A stretch of DNA of 32,034 bases from Anaerolineales bacterium (GTDB lineage Bacteria; Chloroflexota; Anaerolineae; Anaerolineales; Villigracilaceae). The stretch lies in contig JADGEO010000040.1 in NCBI GenBank assembly GCA_016744335.1, positions 1 through 32,034 of the forward strand. The letters are read 5' to 3'. Below the pieces are notes generated by a model that saw only the letters and a list, made by a program, of their open reading frames with translations, was not told the origin of the DNA and made no database searches. The position numbers were made by a program, and so were the translations under genes. This document shows positions 7,204-15,546 of the stretch, in pieces (position 1 is the stretch's first letter; each line of letters opens with the position of its first letter).

Positions 7204-8319
7204 ATGAAAATATCCCCATTCACCCTCGAACGATACTTTGCCAAGCACGAATTTTCTGCTAAATACCTGCTCTCTAGCTCCGATTGCGAATCGCTGAAAT
7301 TGCCAGAATTACTTACTATGGCAAGTCCTGAAATGCGCACAACTTGGGACACACTCTCGCTCGGCTATACAGAATCAGCAGGGCACCCCTTATTGCTTGA
7401 AGAAGCCGCAGAAATTTATAACGGGCTAGATGCTAAGAACCTGCTTATCTCCGCGCCAGAAGAAGCTATTTTTCTCTTTATGCACGCGTTGCTTGAGGCA
7501 GGCGACCACGTTGTTGTCACCGCGCCAGGGTACCAATCACTGTATGAGATTGCGCGCTCAATCGGCTGTCAGGTATCCACATGGGAACCTGTTGAAGATG
7601 AGAACTGGTTCTTTGACACGCGCGCCCTCGCTGATTTAATTCGCCCTGAAACAAAGCTGGTTGTGGTCAATTTTCCGCATAATCCCACAGGTTTTATCCC
7701 ATCCAAAAAAGATTTTAATGGATTGATTGACCTACTCCGCGAAAAAGGAATTTTTCTTTTTTCAGATGAAATGTACCGTTTTTTGGAGGTGGAAAAAGGA
7801 GCGACCTTACCCTCAGCTTGCGAGGCTTACGAGAACGCGTTTTCTCTCTTTGGCATGTCGAAAACATTTGGCATGCCCGGTGTACGGATTGGCTGGATTG
7901 CCACGCAAAAGAAAGAGATTTTGAGCAAAATGCTCAAATTGAAAGATTACACAACCATTTGTAGTAGCGCACCGAGTGAGATTTTATCTGTTATTGCCTT
8001 GCAAAATAAAGAAGAAATTATTGCCGCACATAATACGCGTTTGAAGAAAAATATGATTTTATTGGATGATTTTATGGGGAAGTATACACATCTTTTCAAA
8101 TTGAATATGCCGCGTGGCGGCTCAATTTGCTTTCCAAGAATGTTGAAAGTGGAGAGTACACTAGATTTTGCTGACCAACTCGTAGCAGAGGCGGGGATTA
8201 TGATTGCCCCCTCATATGTTTTTGATTATGGCAATCAGCATTTTCGAATTGGTTTTGGCCGAGAGAATTTTGGGGAGGCTTTAGAGAAGTTAGGGAATTA
8301 TTTGACAAAGAAGTTTTAG
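7204..8319 (+). CDS. Class I/II pyridoxal-phosphate aminotransferase
   Basis: Fold-type I PLP aminotransferase of the aspartate-aminotransferase superfamily. Visible motifs: substrate-loop GYTESAGHPLLLEEAA (54-69), Asn160 in FPHNPTG, Asp188 in SDEMY, PLP Lys220 in GMSKTFGMPG, followed by VRIGW (phosphate Arg), and a C-terminal FRIGFGRENF with the carboxylate-binding Arg. The 371-aa length is slightly short but complete. No strong ribosome-binding site is visible before the ATG; a TAAAAT -10 (7157-7162) lies 40 nt upstream. It is divergently arranged with rocD. The substrate cannot be read from sequence; capreomycidine-synthase-like and aspartate/aromatic types are possible. Confidence 0.85.
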   Translation: MKISPFTLERYFAKHEFSAKYLLSSSDCESLKLPELLTMASPEMRTTWDTLSLGYTESAGHPLLLEEAAEIYNGLDAKNLLISAPEEAIFLFMHALLEAGDHVVVTAPGYQSLYEIARSIGCQVSTWEPVEDENWFFDTRALADLIRPETKLVVVNFPHNPTGFIPSKKDFNGLIDLLREKGIFLFSDEMYRFLEVEKGATLPSACEAYENAFSLFGMSKTFGMPGVRIGWIATQKKEILSKMLKLKDYTTICSSAPSEILSVIALQNKEEIIAAHNTRLKKNMILLDDFMGKYTHLFKLNMPRGGSICFPRMLKVESTLDFADQLVAEAGIMIAPSYVFDYGNQHFRIGFGRENFGEALEKLGNYLTKKF

Positions 8320-8351
8320 GCACTCAGCTTATTAAAGGCTGTTTTCTCTAC

Positions 8352-8432
8352 GCTCCCTGCGCCGTCCTCGGCGCAGGCTTCTCTAAAACACGCCGCCGAG
8401 AACGGCGGCTAGAGCACTTATGCAAGAGGTCT
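8352..8432. repeat. Double-hairpin repeat (REPIN/MITE-like), copy 2
   Basis: Contains CCTGCGCCG-loop-CGGCGCAGG (8356-8377) and GCCGCCG-loop-CGGCGGC (8392-8409), ending TGCAAGAGGTCT. It is the reverse-orientation counterpart of 4286-4366 with high identity over about 81 bp, and both stems are kept despite base changes. The outer left arm present in copy 1 is not recognisable here. Confidence 0.75.
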
Positions 8433-8440
8433 ACTAGAAA

Positions 8441-8477
8441 AACCCGTTCCCTTGAAGGGAACGGGTTCTTTATTTTT
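8441..8477. terminator. Bidirectional intrinsic terminator
   Basis: Arms AACCCGTTCCC (8441) and GGGAACGGGTT (8457) form an 11-bp perfect stem with a 5-nt loop. CTTTATTTTT follows on the plus strand and TTTTTC on the minus strand. It separates the aminotransferase from the convergent lipoprotein operon. Confidence 0.88.
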
Positions 8478-8487
8478 AAATTACAAC

Positions 8488-9117
8488 TTATTTTCTAACC
8501 ACAATTCGCAAACTATAATAGCAAAAATAATGAACCCCTTTTTTCAGTGAAAAAGTTGTTGTATAAGTGCCTTCTTCTTTAGGAGCTTGCATTTTGATAA
8601 GAAAAACACCCACTTCACCAACATCAGTGGGCTCTCCTAAGGGAAATCTGCTCTTGGTATGAAATACTGACCCCCTAGCATATTGCGAAAACATCGTATC
8701 TGTTTCCCACTCTTTTGTGCCTATATTTCTAACACGCCACGTCCAATTAAATTTGCCATTGGGTCTTACGAGATAATCATCTCCGGGGGATAATTCGACA
8801 AGTTCACAGGCATATAGGACATTGCCCTCACCGCTGGTTATATTGGTAGGCGTAACAGGAATTGGGGTAAAAGTTGCCGTAAGAATAACATCGGTAGCAG
8901 AGGGATAAGGCGTTAAAGTTGGGACACGAGTGAATGTTGGCGAGGGTGTCACAGATTCAAAAGGTATCGCGAGTTCAGTTTCTGCCATTGCCGCACCTTG
9001 AGTACCCGCTACAATTGTTTCAATAGAAACCAATGTCGGAGGAGCTTCAGCCGAACAGCCAGAAAGAGCAAAGACAATAATAAAAAAAATATAAAGAAGA
9101 TATTTTCTCATTTTCAC
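8488..9117 (-). CDS. NBR1-Ig-like lipoprotein (paralogue 1)
   Basis: Predicted lipoprotein: basic N-terminus, hydrophobic helix and lipobox ALSGC (Cys at about residue 21), then a Thr/Pro linker to about residue 95. A C-terminal NBR1-type Ig-like domain follows (PNGKFNWTWRVRNIGTKEWETD, then EEGTYTTTFSLKKGVHYFCY). Such domains are common in extracellular proteins of Anaerolineae; the role is unknown, perhaps binding other surface components. The GTG start overlaps the previous gene's stop (TAGTG), indicating translational coupling; an ATG at 9111 is equally possible. It is the last gene of the kamA-lipoprotein series before the terminator and clearly paralogous to the two genes upstream. Confidence 0.8.
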   Translation of the reverse strand: MKMRKYLLYIFFIIVFALSGCSAEAPPTLVSIETIVAGTQGAAMAETELAIPFESVTPSPTFTRVPTLTPYPSATDVILTATFTPIPVTPTNITSGEGNVLYACELVELSPGDDYLVRPNGKFNWTWRVRNIGTKEWETDTMFSQYARGSVFHTKSRFPLGEPTDVGEVGVFLIKMQAPKEEGTYTTTFSLKKGVHYFCYYSLRIVVRK

Positions 9118-9752
9118 TATTTCACAGTAATTGTTAAATCATAATAACAAAATCTATGAATCCCTCGCTTTAAGGAATACTCTATTGTATAAGTTCCGGG
9201 ATCATGGGGGGCAACCATAGAAATACGAAATTCTCCCACATCGCCAACTTGGGTGTTCTTACTCAAACCTACCTCTTTGTCTTTATAAAAAGGGGTACCC
9301 CTCACATATTTTGCTGATGTAGCATCCGCTTGCCATTTTTTTGTACCAACATTTTCAACCCGCCAAACCCACTTGAACTTTTCATCTGGCTTCACGACGT
9401 AACCATCTTGTGGAGAAAGGCTAACAAGCTCGCAGGCATATAAAACATTTCCTGAGCCACTGGTTATATTGGTGGGGGTAATCGTGGGTAAAACCGTTGG
9501 AGTAGATGTTGCCACGATATTGAGAATAACGGTTGTCGCCGAAGGAAATGGTGTTAGCGTTGGGGCACGCGTATTTGTTGCTAAGGGTGTAGCTGTTTCA
9601 GCAGATTTTGCTTTGGCGGTTTGCGTCAGTATTACGCTATGTGTCGCGGCAAAAACAGTCTCAATGGGGAGCAAGGCGGGCGTAGAAGGCACACAGCTAG
9701 AAAGAGCAAAGAGGAGAACTAAAAAGATATAGATAACGCGATGTTTTTTCAT
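9117..9752 (-). CDS. NBR1-Ig-like lipoprotein (paralogue 2)
   Basis: Same architecture as its downstream neighbour: signal peptide with lipobox ALSSC, an Ala/Thr/Pro linker containing TPTVLPTITPTN, then an Ig-like domain (VKPDEKFKWVWRVENVGTKKWQAD; DPGTYTIEYSLKRGIHRFCYYDL). ITSGSGNVLYACEL, just before the domain, is nearly identical to ITSGEGNVLYACEL in paralogue 1, pointing to recent duplication. AAGGA lies upstream of the ATG at a rather long distance. The stop overlaps the next start by two bases. No enzymatic residues are seen; an adhesive or structural surface role is inference. Confidence 0.8.
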   Translation of the reverse strand: MKKHRVIYIFLVLLFALSSCVPSTPALLPIETVFAATHSVILTQTAKAKSAETATPLATNTRAPTLTPFPSATTVILNIVATSTPTVLPTITPTNITSGSGNVLYACELVSLSPQDGYVVKPDEKFKWVWRVENVGTKKWQADATSAKYVRGTPFYKDKEVGLSKNTQVGDVGEFRISMVAPHDPGTYTIEYSLKRGIHRFCYYDLTITVK

Positions 9753-9788
9753 TTTTCTCTTTTCCTTTCTAGCCGTGCAAATTTTTCG

Positions 9789-10466
9789 CTATTTCACGTC
9801 AATAGCAACGTAGGGCCAGCAAAACTCGCCTTCTAATCTAAAAGTCATTACATAATGACCTTTTTTATCTGGTGCTACGCCATCGTATGCACCTATGGTA
9901 TAGGTTTCTCCCGGCTCCACTTCAGGAAGTTCTTCAAATATAGTTGTCCCAGGTACTAGATTAGTGCTACTCGCACTGTCGTGATAAGTGAGATCATAGC
10001 CAGCGGGCCAAGTGGCTGTACCCGAATTTTTGATTGTGATAAGAATATCGAAAGAGGCACCTTTGTTAAAAACCGAACTGTTATTTGGTGGGGGCTGAAT
10101 GCTCACCAACTCACAAGCATATTCAGGTTTATAAGAACCGCCGCCACCACTGCTTGCTGGGGTAGATGTTGCCGCATCAGCCAAAACAAGGGGAGTGATT
10201 GTAGGGGGTGGGGTTAATGTAGCCGGTGCTGGGATGGCTGTTTTCGTTGCATCAAGCGTGGGCGTTGCCTGAGCAACAACTGTGGCAAAATCTGCCGCTT
10301 GTTCATCTAGTGCTTGAGCAACAGCTGTTTCTACCAACTGAGCCGCTTCGGTTGCATTAAACGTTGTTTCATCGGTCGCGGTGCTTGTGGGCACACAGGC
10401 TGAAAGCAATAAAACAGCCACTAAAATCAAATAGGTAAAACGAAATTTCTTATAAGTTTTCATCAT
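9789..10466 (-). CDS. NBR1-Ig-like lipoprotein (paralogue 3)
   Basis: Lipoprotein signal with lipobox LLSAC (Cys24), an Ala/Gln/Thr-rich possibly helical stretch (35-65), a Thr/Pro linker, then an NBR1-Ig-like domain (NSSVFNKGASFDILITIKNSGTATWPAG; KGHYVMTFRLEGEFCWPYVAIDVK). YACELVSIQPP, leading into the domain, matches the paralogues' YACELVSLSP, but the rest is much more diverged. It starts 13 nt after the kamA stop. AAGGAG lies 3 nt before the first ATG and 6 nt before a second ATG at 10463, which may be the real start. Same-strand order and short gap suggest co-transcription with kamA. Confidence 0.8.
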   Translation of the reverse strand: MMKTYKKFRFTYLILVAVLLLSACVPTSTATDETTFNATEAAQLVETAVAQALDEQAADFATVVAQATPTLDATKTAIPAPATLTPPPTITPLVLADAATSTPASSGGGGSYKPEYACELVSIQPPPNNSSVFNKGASFDILITIKNSGTATWPAGYDLTYHDSASSTNLVPGTTIFEELPEVEPGETYTIGAYDGVAPDKKGHYVMTFRLEGEFCWPYVAIDVK

Positions 10467-10479
10467 AAACTCCTTTAAA

Positions 10480-11820
10480 TTAGTTATTATCTTCTATATC
10501 ACCACTACCAATACCTCGCGGTTGCCATTTTGCATCATCTCTAAGACGATGTTGAATGCCGCCGCGATTGTGGAGCAGGTCAAATCCTTCTGGTTTAATG
10601 AACATTTTTTCACCATCTAATAAACCAGTAAGCCCCGTCTGTCCCATTTCTGGGCGTTTGCTTTGGCAATAGGCACAGTTTTTAGAATCGTGTGATTTAT
10701 ATTCCTCTGGCTCTTCGTAGGTGGTCATATAGCCTTCGTAATTGCGCAAAATAACCTTATGGTCTGAAGAGCTAACCATATAATTAGGTTGTACAGGGAT
10801 TTTACCACCGCCACCGGGGGCATCTATAATAAATTGAGGCACAGCATAACCAGATGTATGCCCGCGCAAGCCTTCAATAATTTCTATCCCTTTAGCTACA
10901 GGTGTACGGAAATGTCCCGCACCCTCCACCAAATCACATTGATAAAGATAATAGGGGCGTGTTTTGATACGAACTAACTTTTGCACCAAATCTCGTTGAA
11001 TATGAGGGCAATCATTAACACCAGCTAGTAATACCGATTGGTTGCCCAGCGGTATCCCCGCCTTAGCCAGTTTATCGGTTGCTTCATCTAACTCTGCTGT
11101 AATCTCATTGGGGTGATTAACGTGGATATTAATCCAAAGTGGGTGATACTTCTCCAGCATCGTTGTCAAATCATTATCTATACGCATAGGCATAAAAACA
11201 GGTACGCGTGAGCCAATACGAATAATTTCTATATGTGGAATTTCTCTTAAAGCTTTTAATATCCTTTCGAGAATTTTTGGAGCAAGCACCAAAGGATCAC
11301 CACCAGAGAGCAAAACATCCCGTATTTGGGGCGTTTGTTTGAGATACTCAATTTGCATCTCAAACTCATCACGCGAAAAAGTTGCCGAGGGGTCACCAAC
11401 AATGCGAGAGCGTGTGCAATAACGACAATAGGTGGCACATTGGGTAGTAACGAGCATTAGCGCACGGTCGGGGTAACGATGCACCAAGCCGGGCACAGGT
11501 GAGTGCTTATCTTCGGCAAGAGAATCTTCCATCATTGCAGTAAAAGGCACCATTTCTGCGGCGGTAGGAATAACCTGTTTGCGGATGGGGTCATTCGGGT
11601 CATCTGGGTTGATGAGCGAGATGAAATAAGGCGTAATATCAACACGAAATAGGTCTTGCGTAGCAAGTGCTTCACGCTCACTATCTGTTAGATGAAGCAC
11701 TTTTTCGATTTCTTCGAGCGTGTTCAATCTGTGGCTAAGTTGCCAACGCCAACTATTCCATTTTTCATCAGGGATATCGGCGTAAATTGGCGCACGCTGG
11801 GATTTGAATTTTTCGGGCAT
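10480..11820 (-). CDS. kamA: Lysine 2,3-aminomutase
   Basis: Radical SAM/PLP enzyme converting L-lysine to L-beta-lysine, used in lysine fermentation or in making N-acetyl-beta-lysine osmolyte. The SAM cluster is Cys128-x3-Cys132-x2-Cys135 (TQCATYCRYCTRSR). Lys340 in DAPGGGGK matches the PLP lysine, and Asp296 (YQCDL) and Asp333 (IIDAPG) match the two aspartates that hold the substrate amino group in clostridial lysine 2,3-aminomutase. They are absent in glutamate aminomutases, so lysine is favoured. A C-terminal CAYCQSKRP follows. The start ATG has GAGGAG at good spacing. No beta-lysine acetyltransferase (ablB) or lysine 5,6-aminomutase is in the window; the downstream neighbours are lipoproteins. 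Confidence 0.93.
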   Translation of the reverse strand: MPEKFKSQRAPIYADIPDEKWNSWRWQLSHRLNTLEEIEKVLHLTDSEREALATQDLFRVDITPYFISLINPDDPNDPIRKQVIPTAAEMVPFTAMMEDSLAEDKHSPVPGLVHRYPDRALMLVTTQCATYCRYCTRSRIVGDPSATFSRDEFEMQIEYLKQTPQIRDVLLSGGDPLVLAPKILERILKALREIPHIEIIRIGSRVPVFMPMRIDNDLTTMLEKYHPLWINIHVNHPNEITAELDEATDKLAKAGIPLGNQSVLLAGVNDCPHIQRDLVQKLVRIKTRPYYLYQCDLVEGAGHFRTPVAKGIEIIEGLRGHTSGYAVPQFIIDAPGGGGKIPVQPNYMVSSSDHKVILRNYEGYMTTYEEPEEYKSHDSKNCAYCQSKRPEMGQTGLTGLLDGEKMFIKPEGFDLLHNRGGIQHRLRDDAKWQPRGIGSGDIEDNN

Positions 11821-11860
11821 TTTTTCTCCTCAAGGGAAAGGTGATAGGATAAAGGACAAC

Positions 11861-11874
11861 GGCACGCGCGTGCC
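11861..11874. repeat. GC-rich palindrome in the kamA leader
   Basis: GGCACGCGCGTGCC is a perfect 14-base palindrome about 40 nt upstream of the kamA start codon. In the transcript it can form a short stable hairpin. Confidence 0.4.
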
Positions 11875-11951
11875 CCCAACAGGGCGGCAATTAATGCTCA
11901 TCTTTTTAGCGTAACCGCGAGTGTTAAAAACTGTTTACGCCAAGCATCTGC

Positions 11952-12004
11952 CTTGGGAATTTAGCACGCCTGCCAAAATTCACGGATGCCGCGGTTTTTC
12001 ATCC
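11952..12004 (-). repeat. Dispersed repeat, copy C, in the kamA leader
   Basis: Read on the minus strand, GGATGAAAAACCGCG (from 12004) and GTGCTAAATTCCCAAG (from 11967) repeat the two blocks of copy A in the same order. The spacing differs (22 versus 43 bases). The 11821-12238 gap otherwise holds only the two divergent promoters. Confidence 0.45.
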
Positions 12005-12073
12005 AACTATAAAAAAACATGAAGTGTAGAGCGGGTCAAAACCACACACATCCACACAGGGTTCTATGCTTGG

Positions 12074-12102
12074 ATTGTACGAGAAAAGGGATAGAGGGTC
12101 AA
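12074..12102 (-). promoter_or_regulatory. kamA promoter
   Basis: Minus-strand -35 TTGACC (12097-12102), 17-bp spacer, -10 TACAAT (12074-12079). This predicts a leader of roughly 245 nt before kamA, long enough for regulation. I do not recognise a lysine riboswitch in it. Confidence 0.65.
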
Positions 12103-12159
12103 TAAGCGGTTTTAAGAAGAAAACAGTCTTATATTTTTCTTAATATGAACGTGCGGCAA

Positions 12160-12188
12160 TTGACGGCGTGTTCTAGCCATGCTATCAT
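12160..12188 (+). promoter_or_regulatory. yacL promoter
   Basis: -35 TTGACG (12160-12165), 17-bp spacer, -10 TATCAT (12183-12188), giving a leader of about 45 nt. It is divergent from the kamA promoter 58 bp away. Confidence 0.7.
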
Positions 12189-12238
12189 GCGGAAAGCATT
12201 TTCTTTTTTATTATTTTTTATAATTTGGAGGCTTTATT

Positions 12239-13309
12239 ATGAGTGTTGAATTTGTTTTTCGGATTATAGGTATGGTGGTTCTAGGGATTTCTGGCGCCTA
12301 TTCAGGGGTAGTTATAACGAGAATGAGCGGAAATACAATAACCGCCCCTCTCCTTGCATTAACGGGAGCATTAATTGGTCTAATTCTTACCCCTTACGTT
12401 ACTACACGCCCCATGCGAAAACTGCGGGCATTATTAGGGCGCATTGCCGCAGAAACCCTCTTTGCAGGCTTGGTTGGTTTAGTTTCAGGGCTAATTATTG
12501 CGGCACTTTTGGCTTTTCCACTTTCGGCATTGCCTAGGCTATTTGGTGATATAGCACCATTTTTTGGCGTTGTGCTTTTTAGTTATTTAGGTGTTGCTGT
12601 TTTTGTAATGCGTCAGGGAGATATTATGGGAATGCTATCTGCCGTTTTTGGGCGTGGCGGTGGCGGCGGTGGGGAAGATGGGAGTAGCGAGGGGAATTGG
12701 TCAAAAATGAATCGCACTATCTTACTTGATACCAGCGTTATTATTGACGGACGTATCGCCGATATTGCCACTACTGGTTTTTTACCAGGCACTTTATTAA
12801 TACCCCGCTTTGTTTTAAATGAATTGCAATATGTAGCCGATTCCCCTGATGGTTTACGCCGCCAGCGTGGCCGCCGCGGCATGGACGTACTCGCTACTCT
12901 TCAAAAAGATCCCAGAGTGATGGTACGCATCAGCGACATTGATGCAGAAGGCGTGCGAGAAGTAGATAGTAAGTTGGTCGTTCTTGGCAAACAGCTTAAG
13001 TGTCCTGTTTTGACCAACGATTATAATTTAAATAAAGTTGCTGAGTTACAAGGCGTGACTGTTCTCAACATCAACGAATTAGCTAACGCAGTTAAATCTG
13101 TTGTTTTACCCGGTGAATTAATGAATATTAATATTATTCAAGAGGGTAAAGAACGCGATCAGGGTGTTGGCTATATGGAAGACGGCACAATGGTTGTGGT
13201 CGAAAACGGACGTGACGAAGTTGGCGAATATGCTGATGTTTCAGTAACTAAGGTTTTACAAACTGCGGCAGGAAGAATGATCTTTGCCCGCATTTCTACA
13301 ATAAATTAG
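12239..13309 (+). CDS. yacL: YacL-like PIN/TRAM membrane protein
   Basis: Four hydrophobic segments (about 7-27, 35-53, 73-95, 105-123) anchor the protein. After a Gly-rich linker (139-146) comes a cytoplasmic PIN nuclease-like domain (158-275) with acidic residues Asp164 and Asp170 in LLDTSVIIDGRIADI and a later LTNDYNLNK. A TRAM RNA-binding domain (about 288-350, GYMEDGTMVVVENG) ends it. This is the YacL arrangement of Gram-positive bacteria, whose exact role is unsettled (probably RNA-related). TTTGGAGG precedes the ATG. It leads the cluster yacL-cysS-rlmB, in which the neighbours correspond to genes near yacL in Bacillus, supporting the name. Confidence 0.9.
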   Translation: MSVEFVFRIIGMVVLGISGAYSGVVITRMSGNTITAPLLALTGALIGLILTPYVTTRPMRKLRALLGRIAAETLFAGLVGLVSGLIIAALLAFPLSALPRLFGDIAPFFGVVLFSYLGVAVFVMRQGDIMGMLSAVFGRGGGGGGEDGSSEGNWSKMNRTILLDTSVIIDGRIADIATTGFLPGTLLIPRFVLNELQYVADSPDGLRRQRGRRGMDVLATLQKDPRVMVRISDIDAEGVREVDSKLVVLGKQLKCPVLTNDYNLNKVAELQGVTVLNINELANAVKSVVLPGELMNINIIQEGKERDQGVGYMEDGTMVVVENGRDEVGEYADVSVTKVLQTAAGRMIFARISTIN

Positions 13310-13318
13310 GAGCAAAAA

Positions 13319-14710
13319 ATGTTGCGCCTTTATAATACTCAAACCCGAAAAAAAGAAGAACTTAAAACCATAGAAGAAGGCAAAGTCCGCATGTATGTTT
13401 GCGGACCTACCGTTTACGATAACGCCCATGTTGGTCATGCCATGTCTGCCCTCGTCTTTGATATAGTGCGCCGTTATTTGCAATATCGTGGTTACGATGT
13501 TAATTTTGTGATGAACTTCACCGATGTAGACGACAAAATTATTGAGCGCGCCAACACAAAAGGCATAGACCCCTTTGAGCTTGCAGAAGGGTATATTCAA
13601 GAGTATAAAGACCATCTAAACGACTTAAATATCCTGCCTGCAACAGTAAACCCTCGCGCTACCGAGCCAAAGACGATGAACAAAATCATCGCCATGATTG
13701 AAGGGCTTATTGAAAAAGGCTACGCCTATACAGCCAAGGGAGATGCTTATTTCCGCGTTCATAAAGACGATGATTACGGCAAACTCTCTGGCAGAAAATT
13801 AGATGAAATGCAAGCTGGGGCACGCATCGCAGTTGGCGACATCAAAGAAAACCCCGCAGATTTTGCCATCTGGAAAAATGCCAAAGAGGGCGAACCCGCT
13901 TGGGAAACATCATGGGGAAACGGTCGCCCAGGCTGGCATATCGAATGTTCTGCCATGTGTCTCCACGAACTCGGTGAAAGCATCGACATTCACGGTGGCG
14001 GCAACGACCTCATTTTCCCACATCACGAAAATGAAATTGCACAATCCGAATCCTACACTGGAAAATCCTTTGCCCGCTACTGGATGCACAACGGCATGTT
14101 GCAACTCTCTGGCGAAAAAATGTCCAAATCCATTGGTAACCTTGTCACCATTCAGGATTTCTTAGATGACCATGAAGGTGATGTAATGCGGATGCTCGTC
14201 CTTAACGGAAACTATCGTAGCCCCCTCGCATTTACCGATGAAAGCATCTCAGCCGCAGAAAATGGGATTAAGCGGCTCAAATCTGGATTTAGACTTGCCA
14301 GCCCTCAACCAGCAGGTGCCAACGTTGAGCAATTGCTCGCCAAAACCGCCGATACGCGTGAAGCCTTCACAACTGCCATGGATGACGACTTCAACACCGC
14401 TGGTGCGCTCGGGCATGTTTTTGAATTAGTCCGTCTTATCAATTCATCCCGTGATGCTGGTGCAACAAACGAGCAACTCAAACCAGCTCAAAATACCCTT
14501 CGAGAATTAACATCTGTACTTGGCTTAGAACTCAAAGAAAAAGAAGGCTCTGGCGATGCAGACAAATTCATAAACCTGCTCGTAGAAGTACGAAGCAAAG
14601 TCCGTACGCAAAAACTTTGGGCACTCTCTGATGAAATTAGAGACCAACTTAAAGAACTTGGCGTGACAATTGAAGACGGCAAAGATGGTACATCTTGGCG
14701 TTGGGAATAG
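13319..14710 (+). CDS. cysS: Cysteine-tRNA ligase
   Basis: Class I aminoacyl-tRNA synthetase charging tRNA-Cys. Zinc/cysteine-binding [16 protein letters not shown] (28-43) contains the HIGH-type motif [19 protein letters not shown] and [20 protein letters not shown] supply the remaining zinc ligands, and EKMSKSIGN is the KMSKS loop. A DALR-type helical anticodon region follows to residue 463, the usual length. AGGAG sits 7 nt before the ATG, and the gene begins 9 nt after yacL, so the two are co-transcribed. Confidence 0.97.
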   Translation: MLRLYNTQTRKKEELKTIEEGKVRMYVCGPTVYDNAHVGHAMSALVFDIVRRYLQYRGYDVNFVMNFTDVDDKIIERANTKGIDPFELAEGYIQEYKDHLNDLNILPATVNPRATEPKTMNKIIAMIEGLIEKGYAYTAKGDAYFRVHKDDDYGKLSGRKLDEMQAGARIAVGDIKENPADFAIWKNAKEGEPAWETSWGNGRPGWHIECSAMCLHELGESIDIHGGGNDLIFPHHENEIAQSESYTGKSFARYWMHNGMLQLSGEKMSKSIGNLVTIQDFLDDHEGDVMRMLVLNGNYRSPLAFTDESISAAENGIKRLKSGFRLASPQPAGANVEQLLAKTADTREAFTTAMDDDFNTAGALGHVFELVRLINSSRDAGATNEQLKPAQNTLRELTSVLGLELKEKEGSGDADKFINLLVEVRSKVRTQKLWALSDEIRDQLKELGVTIEDGKDGTSWRWE

Positions 14711-14723
14711 ATAACATCCTGTA

Positions 14724-14755
14724 AGGGGTGGGTCTGATACCCACCCCTACATTTT
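14724..14755 (+). terminator. Terminator-like palindrome between cysS and rlmB
   Basis: Perfect 10-bp arms AGGGGTGGGT (14724) and ACCCACCCCT (14739) with loop CTGAT, followed by ACATTTTT. The weak T-tail suggests partial termination; it may instead be a dispersed palindrome that landed between the genes. Confidence 0.55.
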
Positions 14756-14766
14756 TGGAAATTATT

Positions 14767-15507
14767 ATGAAAGAATATATTTACGGAAGAAACCCAGTAT
14801 ACGAAGCACTACGCGCTAAAAGACGGCAGTTTTTTCAACTTTTGATTAATGAAAACGCAAAAGAAAAAGGGCGTTTAAAAGAAATCATAGATTTAGCAAG
14901 AAAACAAAACACAACTGTTACCCGTGTTCCTCGCAAACGCCTTGATAAAATTGCCCCCAATAATCAAGGTCTTGCCCTCGAAGTAAGCGGTTATCCCTAT
15001 CATAATGTTTTAGATATTGTGGATAAAGCCGATGCTCGCAGTGAAAAACTTTTTGTACTCATCCTCGATACTTTGCAAGACCCTCAAAACTTTGGCACCC
15101 TCTTACGGACGGCTGAGTCTGTGGGCGTGCATGGCGTTATCATCCCATTAGCGCGAACGGCGCAAGTGACAGCGGCTGTAGTGAACGCGTCTTCTGGGGC
15201 AAGCGAGCATTTATTAATAGCACAGGCGAATCTCGCACAGGCGATTGGGACGCTAAAAGAGTCAGGGGCATGGATTGTAGGTTTAGAGGGCAGTGAGCAA
15301 GCCCAAAGCCCAGGTAAGATCCGCTTAGATGGTGGGATTGGGATTGTTGTCGGCTCTGAAGGTCAGGGAATGCGACGTCTGACCCGCGAATCCTGTGATC
15401 TATTAATGAAACTCCCCATGGAGGGGCAAATCGAGTCATTAAATGCGGCAGTGGCGGGATCAGTCGCCCTTTATTTGACTTATTTAGAACGAGAAAAAAG
15501 CAAATAA
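14767..15507 (+). CDS. rlmB: 23S rRNA (guanosine-2'-O-)-methyltransferase, TrmH/SpoU family
   Basis: SPOUT-fold 2'-O-methyltransferase of the RlmB/TrmH group, methylating 23S rRNA. A small substrate-binding N-domain (YIYGRNPVYEALRAKRR) is followed by the knotted catalytic domain: motif 1 DPQNFGTLLRTAESVGVHG, motif 2 VVGSEGQGMR, motif 3 LPMEGQIESLNAAVAGSVALY. The start chosen is the ATG at 14767 (MKEYIYGRN), giving 246 aa as in E. coli RlmB. An upstream in-frame GTG at 14728 lies inside a hairpin and has no ribosome site. It follows cysS across that hairpin, as in the Bacillus cysS-rlmB region. Which guanosine is modified cannot be read from sequence. Confidence 0.92.
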   Translation: MKEYIYGRNPVYEALRAKRRQFFQLLINENAKEKGRLKEIIDLARKQNTTVTRVPRKRLDKIAPNNQGLALEVSGYPYHNVLDIVDKADARSEKLFVLILDTLQDPQNFGTLLRTAESVGVHGVIIPLARTAQVTAAVVNASSGASEHLLIAQANLAQAIGTLKESGAWIVGLEGSEQAQSPGKIRLDGGIGIVVGSEGQGMRRLTRESCDLLMKLPMEGQIESLNAAVAGSVALYLTYLEREKSK

Positions 15508-15546
15508 TAATTGACGGCAAAAACCCATTTATAGAGAGAGGCAAAA

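Noticed and set aside
11821..12067. Lysine riboswitch in the kamA leader
   Set aside because: The conserved junction sequences of the lysine riboswitch are not visible; the structure is explained better by repeat copy C and a palindrome.
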